Shown here one piece after another: positions 21,146 through 23,775 of a stretch of 23,775 nt of DNA. How positions within the stretch are numbered: the first letter of the stretch is position 1; each line of letters opens with the position of its first letter. The notes below the pieces were generated by a model. The model saw only the letters and a list, made by a program, of their open reading frames with translations. It was not told the origin of the DNA and searched no databases. The DNA is from Desulfurococcales archaeon (GTDB taxonomy: Archaea > Thermoproteota > Thermoprotei_A > Sulfolobales > NBVN01). The DNA lies in the NCBI GenBank assembly GCA_026986255.1, contig JALSOX010000029.1, positions 1 to 23,775 of the forward strand, given 5' to 3'. The position numbers and the translations under genes are program-made.

Positions 21146-22510
21146 ATGGCTGAGATAAAGGAGATAAAGGTAAGCCGAAGTGAGTACGGTATAAGCATAC
21201 ACAGCCACATACATGGATTAGGACTTGATGAAAAAGGTAATCCAAAACCTGTAGCTGACGGGCTGGTGGGTCAGCTAGAGGCCAGAAAGGCAGCAGGCAT
21301 AGTTGTCGAGATGATAAGGCAAGGCAAGATGACGGGTAAGGGCATACTGTTCGTGGGTCCGCCAGGGACAGGCAAAACCGCCCTAGCCGTAGCTATAGCT
21401 CGGGAGCTGGGAGAGGACACGCCCTTCGTTGCCCTAAGCGGCGGTGAAATATACTCTACTGAAGTCAAGAAAACTGAGATATTGATGAGAGCCGTTCGGA
21501 AGGCCATGGGTGTTAAGATAAAGGAAATTCGGAAAGTATACGAGGGTGTGGTGAGAAGCATAAAAATAGCTTACGCGAGGCACCCCTTCAATCCATATGT
21601 CAGGGTACCGCGTGAAGCACGCATAACCCTAGCGACAAAACATGATGAACTCACATTAAACGTTGGTGAGGAGGTCACGGCGCAACTAGTTCAACTACGC
21701 GTTAGGCGCGGAGACCACATATGGATTGATGCCGAGACAGGGATGGTTCATAAAGTGGGTAGGGTTCGTGGCGTTGAGAAAGCCAAGTACTATGACGTTG
21801 AACCATGGAGATTGGAGGAGGAGATGCCTAGCGGCCCCGTCAAGCGAGAGAAGGAAATAGTAAGGGTATTCACCCTAAACGACCTAGACGTGTATGCAGC
21901 TAGTCAGAGACTATCACTCACGGGCTTGTTTGGTATAGAACTTGAGAAGGAGATAGATGAGGAAGTGAGGAAGTCCGTTAATAATCAAGTCCGCAAATGG
22001 ATTGAGGAAGGTAAAGCGGAAATAGTGCCTGGCGTACTCTTCATAGATGACGCACATTTACTAGACCTTGAGGCGTTCGCATTCTTAACAAGGGTGTTGG
22101 AGTCTGAGTTCTCACCGATCCTTATACTAGCAACGAACAGGGGCATAACGAAGATTCGGGGCACAGACATAGATTCACCTCATGGCATACCATTAGATCT
22201 TCTTGACAGACTACTGCTGATCCCTGTAAGGCCCTACACGAGGAACGAGATACGTAAGATAATAGAGATAAGAGCTGACGAGGAGGGAGTCGAGTTAAGC
22301 GACGAGGCGCTTGAGAGACTTGCTGACATAGGCGCTGAGAGGAGCTTAAGGTATGCTGTGCAGCTTCTCAGGCCTGCAGCGATAGTCGCTGGTAGAAAAG
22401 GGCATGCTAAGGTACTCGTGGAGGATGTCAATGAAGTAGTGCACTTATTTGCTGATATCAAGACAAGCGTGTCACTCATAAAGGAGTACGAGGATCTTTT
22501 TATGAAATAG
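21146..22510 (+). CDS. TIP49/RuvB-like AAA+ ATPase
   Basis: This 454-residue protein is the archaeal homologue of eukaryotic RuvBL1/RuvBL2. It has SHIHGLGLDEKGNPKPVADGLVGQ at the N-terminus, Walker A GPPGTGKT (71-78) and the large OB-fold-containing insertion (about 120-290). Walker B is LFIDDAH (298-304), sensor 1 ATNRG is followed by KIRGTDIDSPHGIPLDLLDR, and there is an AAA lid with sensor 2 (ERSLRYAVQLL). RuvBL proteins form hexamers in chromatin-remodelling and RNP-assembly complexes; archaeal roles are unclear. The ATG at 21146 follows GGGGTGA; a GTG at 21137 would add three residues. The end overlaps the minus-strand gene by 11 bases. Confidence 0.92.
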   Translation: MAEIKEIKVSRSEYGISIHSHIHGLGLDEKGNPKPVADGLVGQLEARKAAGIVVEMIRQGKMTGKGILFVGPPGTGKTALAVAIARELGEDTPFVALSGGEIYSTEVKKTEILMRAVRKAMGVKIKEIRKVYEGVVRSIKIAYARHPFNPYVRVPREARITLATKHDELTLNVGEEVTAQLVQLRVRRGDHIWIDAETGMVHKVGRVRGVEKAKYYDVEPWRLEEEMPSGPVKREKEIVRVFTLNDLDVYAASQRLSLTGLFGIELEKEIDEEVRKSVNNQVRKWIEEGKAEIVPGVLFIDDAHLLDLEAFAFLTRVLESEFSPILILATNRGITKIRGTDIDSPHGIPLDLLDRLLLIPVRPYTRNEIRKIIEIRADEEGVELSDEALERLADIGAERSLRYAVQLLRPAAIVAGRKGHAKVLVEDVNEVVHLFADIKTSVSLIKEYEDLFMK

Positions 22511-22826
22511 CTTCCACACCTTCCTCCTCGTCCATGGCGCTAACCAGCGGTATTAGTAATGAAGGGTCATCCACCTCAACTCTATCTCCGCCGGAGCTAT
22601 TCTCACTTATGACTAACGTAATGACTAGGTAACTCCCAACTTTAACGGCCTTAACCTTCTTTATCCTCATCCTTGTATGCGGGTCCACCTCAGCCAGAGA
22701 ATTGCTTGACCCTGGACGGAGGGTATGGCTTGATGAGGCTAGTGCCTTGGCTCTTATACGTGTCGCTATGTATTGGTCGTAACCAGTTACGGCTAGGATA
22801 ATTAGCGTAATTGTCGCTATGAACAA
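22500..22826 (-). CDS. Small membrane-anchored hypothetical protein
   Basis: This 108-residue protein has one short hydrophobic N-terminal segment (MFIATITLIILAVTGY), then a basic stretch (RIRAKA), and a beta-strand-rich remainder (MRIKKVKAVKVGSYLVITLVISEN) with an acidic tail. It could be an N-terminally anchored extracytoplasmic protein or pilin-like, though no class III signal-peptide Gly-containing cleavage site is evident. The start is a TTG at 22826 with no ATG in frame upstream, so the exact start is uncertain. The gene lies downstream of the HPS gene on the same strand (73 bases) and converges on the TIP49 gene. Confidence 0.5.
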   Translation of the reverse strand: MFIATITLIILAVTGYDQYIATRIRAKALASSSHTLRPGSSNSLAEVDPHTRMRIKKVKAVKVGSYLVITLVISENSSGGDRVEVDDPSLLIPLVSAMDEEEGVEAIS

Positions 22827-22899
22827 TATTATCTCTAGCGTGCGTCATCACCCACGAATGTAAGTAGGGTATTTCAAACCTTAAAAAACGTAGAGCGCG

Positions 22900-23604
22900 T
22901 TACTTACGTATTATGCGTGATAACGCGTCAAGCGCGCGTATTGCCGCTCCGCGCGGGTCGGGTGCCTTAGTAATGGCGGAGCCTATGACAACAATATCAA
23001 TGCAGGCTTCAGCGAATTTCTTAATATCTTCGGGTTTTATTCCTCCGCTAATAGAGATAATCACGTCGCTTAAGTAACTCTTTACTTTACAAGCAAGGTC
23101 CTGGAATGACGTGGCCCTAATACCGAGTCTTCGCTGAACGTCGATTCCTGAATGGATGTTAACCACGTTAACTCCAAGCTTATGTAGTTCTTTAACGCGT
23201 TGAGGGATTACGTCGGGTTGCAAGCCTATCGTATCGGCAATAATGTCCACGCCTAGTTTCCTGCCCTCGGTGACGGCGGCCTCTATAACAGCGTCGTCGC
23301 TTGATGCAAGAACGGTTACGATATCTGCGCCGTGGAGAGCCGCCATGCTAGTTTCGAGCGCGCCCACATCAGCGGTCTTCATGTCCGCAAGGATTAAGGT
23401 ATCATCGCTTGCTAGGGCCTTAATTATGGCTATGGATCTTATACCTTCAGCCTTGATTAGGGGTGTCCCGATCTCCACTATCGGTATTGGAAGATCTCTT
23501 AAGGCAGACATGACACGTATGGCTTTTTCAATGTTCGTGAAATCCAGCGCCACCTGCAGTAAGGGGTGTTCACGCTGTTCAAACATTTGAAGTAGTTTCC
23601 CCAT
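22900..23604 (-). CDS. 3-hexulose-6-phosphate synthase (OMPDC superfamily)
   Basis: This 234-residue TIM barrel belongs to the orotidine-monophosphate-decarboxylase superfamily. LLQVALDFTN opens the barrel, VEIGTPLIKAEG follows (E.GTPL.K..G is HPS-like), and LADMKTADVGALE carries the superfamily D.K..D motif (Asp74, Lys76, Asp79). IISISGGIKPED forms the phosphate-binding loop. HPS condenses formaldehyde and ribulose 5-phosphate; in archaea the reverse reaction supplies ribulose 5-phosphate for nucleotides. The partner 6-phospho-3-hexuloisomerase is not in the window and is not fused. ATG at 23604 is preferred over TTG at 23616 because of a nearby TATA box and GGTTGA. Ketogulonate-phosphate decarboxylase is a less likely alternative. 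Confidence 0.87.
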   Translation of the reverse strand: MGKLLQMFEQREHPLLQVALDFTNIEKAIRVMSALRDLPIPIVEIGTPLIKAEGIRSIAIIKALASDDTLILADMKTADVGALETSMAALHGADIVTVLASSDDAVIEAAVTEGRKLGVDIIADTIGLQPDVIPQRVKELHKLGVNVVNIHSGIDVQRRLGIRATSFQDLACKVKSYLSDVIISISGGIKPEDIKKFAEACIDIVVIGSAITKAPDPRGAAIRALDALSRIIRK

Positions 23605-23633
23605 GATCTCAACCAAAGGTGTAGTAGATGGGG

Positions 23634-23645
23634 AAAGTTATTAAC
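23634..23645 (-). promoter_or_regulatory. TATA-like box of the HPS gene
   Basis: Minus-strand GTTAATAACTTT is centred about 36 bases upstream of the ATG at 23604, predicting a leader of roughly 9 bases that contains GGTTGA. Confidence 0.45.
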
Positions 23646-23740
23646 GCGTTTCCCTGCAGGACTAGACTTCATGCCGACCTTTGTTGGATGACCAGGAAAA
23701 AAGCACTGAAAGTCTTTAATTTCACTTTAAAGCCCGCCAC

Positions 23741-23775
23741 TTACTCCTTCTTAGCAATTACTATTTCGATAGTGG
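23741..23775 (-). CDS. Possible C-terminal end of a gene running in from the right edge
   Basis: On the minus strand the sequence reads TIEIVIAKKE followed by TAA at 23743-23741, with the other two frames closed. Such a strand ending in Lys-Lys-Glu looks like the end of a small protein. A minus-strand T6 run at about 23697-23702 could be its terminator. Ten residues are too few to identify it. Confidence 0.3.
   Translation of the reverse strand, partial: TIEIVIAKKE

Noticed and set aside
23641..23740. Minus-strand GTG frame of 23 codons starting just after the edge gene
   Set aside because: It is too short, has no motif, and covers the T-run and the region just upstream of the HPS promoter.

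Overview
The window looks like chromosome of a hyperthermophilic archaeon, most likely a crenarchaeote (Thermoproteota). The evidence is a Leu tRNA gene with a small bulge-helix-bulge intron, TATA boxes about 25-35 bases upstream of short-leader or leaderless starts, many GTG/TTG starts, and archaeal family genes (CDP-archaeol synthase, FAU-1, TIP49, DRG GTPase, RNase HII, archaeal GlmM). A UbiD-type decarboxylase beside both AcnX subunits marks the archaeal (anhydromevalonate phosphate) mevalonate route. That argues against Sulfolobales, haloarchaea and Thermoplasmatales, which use other routes. I cannot name the genus.

Layout. 1-832 (minus): start of CDP-archaeol synthase, preceded by a RadA paralogue. 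859-1890 (plus): an RNase H-fold-like unknown and a UPF0251 HTH protein. 1927-2802 (minus): KsgA/Dim1. 2889-7762 (plus): Clp1/Grc3 polynucleotide kinase, anhydromevalonate phosphate decarboxylase, phosphomevalonate dehydratase large and small subunits, then thymidylate kinase. 7739-9522 (minus): UPF0147 and FAU-1. 9598-9966 (plus): an autoantigen-p27-like zinc protein. 9986-10418 (minus): intron-containing tRNA-Leu(CAG) and a zinc-ribbon protein resembling only the N-terminal half of TFS. 10419-10819 is the largest stretch without a firm gene; it holds a 59-codon ORF and a strong imperfect hairpin. 10820-12762: a 100-residue orphan and a DHPS-related protein, divergent from one shared TATA box. 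12967-13680 (plus): AbrB-like protein and Ogt. 13689-18735 (minus): thioredoxin-like and zinc-ribbon unknowns, DRG-type GTPase, RNase HII, TIM-barrel protein, DUF354 protein. 18809-20562 (plus): GlmM-type mutase and a Trm112-like protein. 20552-21034 (minus): helical/winged-helix unknown with an Arg-rich tail. 21146-22510 (plus): TIP49/RuvB-like ATPase. 22500-23604 (minus): small membrane-anchored unknown and hexulose-6-phosphate synthase.

How genes work together. The plus-strand run 2889-7098 is tightly packed (13-base overlap, 4-base gap, 8-base overlap) and encodes two consecutive steps of archaeal isoprenoid synthesis: mevalonate 5-phosphate to trans-anhydromevalonate 5-phosphate, then decarboxylation to isopentenyl phosphate. 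CDP-archaeol synthase at the left edge acts far downstream in the same lipid route. DUF354, TIM-barrel and RNase HII genes overlap by 4 bases each and form an operon divergent from glmM. Much of the rest is nucleic-acid housekeeping (KsgA, Clp1/Grc3, FAU-1, RNase HII, Ogt, TIP49). I see no CRISPR array, intact insertion sequence, rRNA or phage genes. The least explained parts are 10488-10745, the TFS N-domain-only protein, the RNase H-like protein at 859-1521, and the zinc-ribbon/thioredoxin-like pair at 13689-14812.
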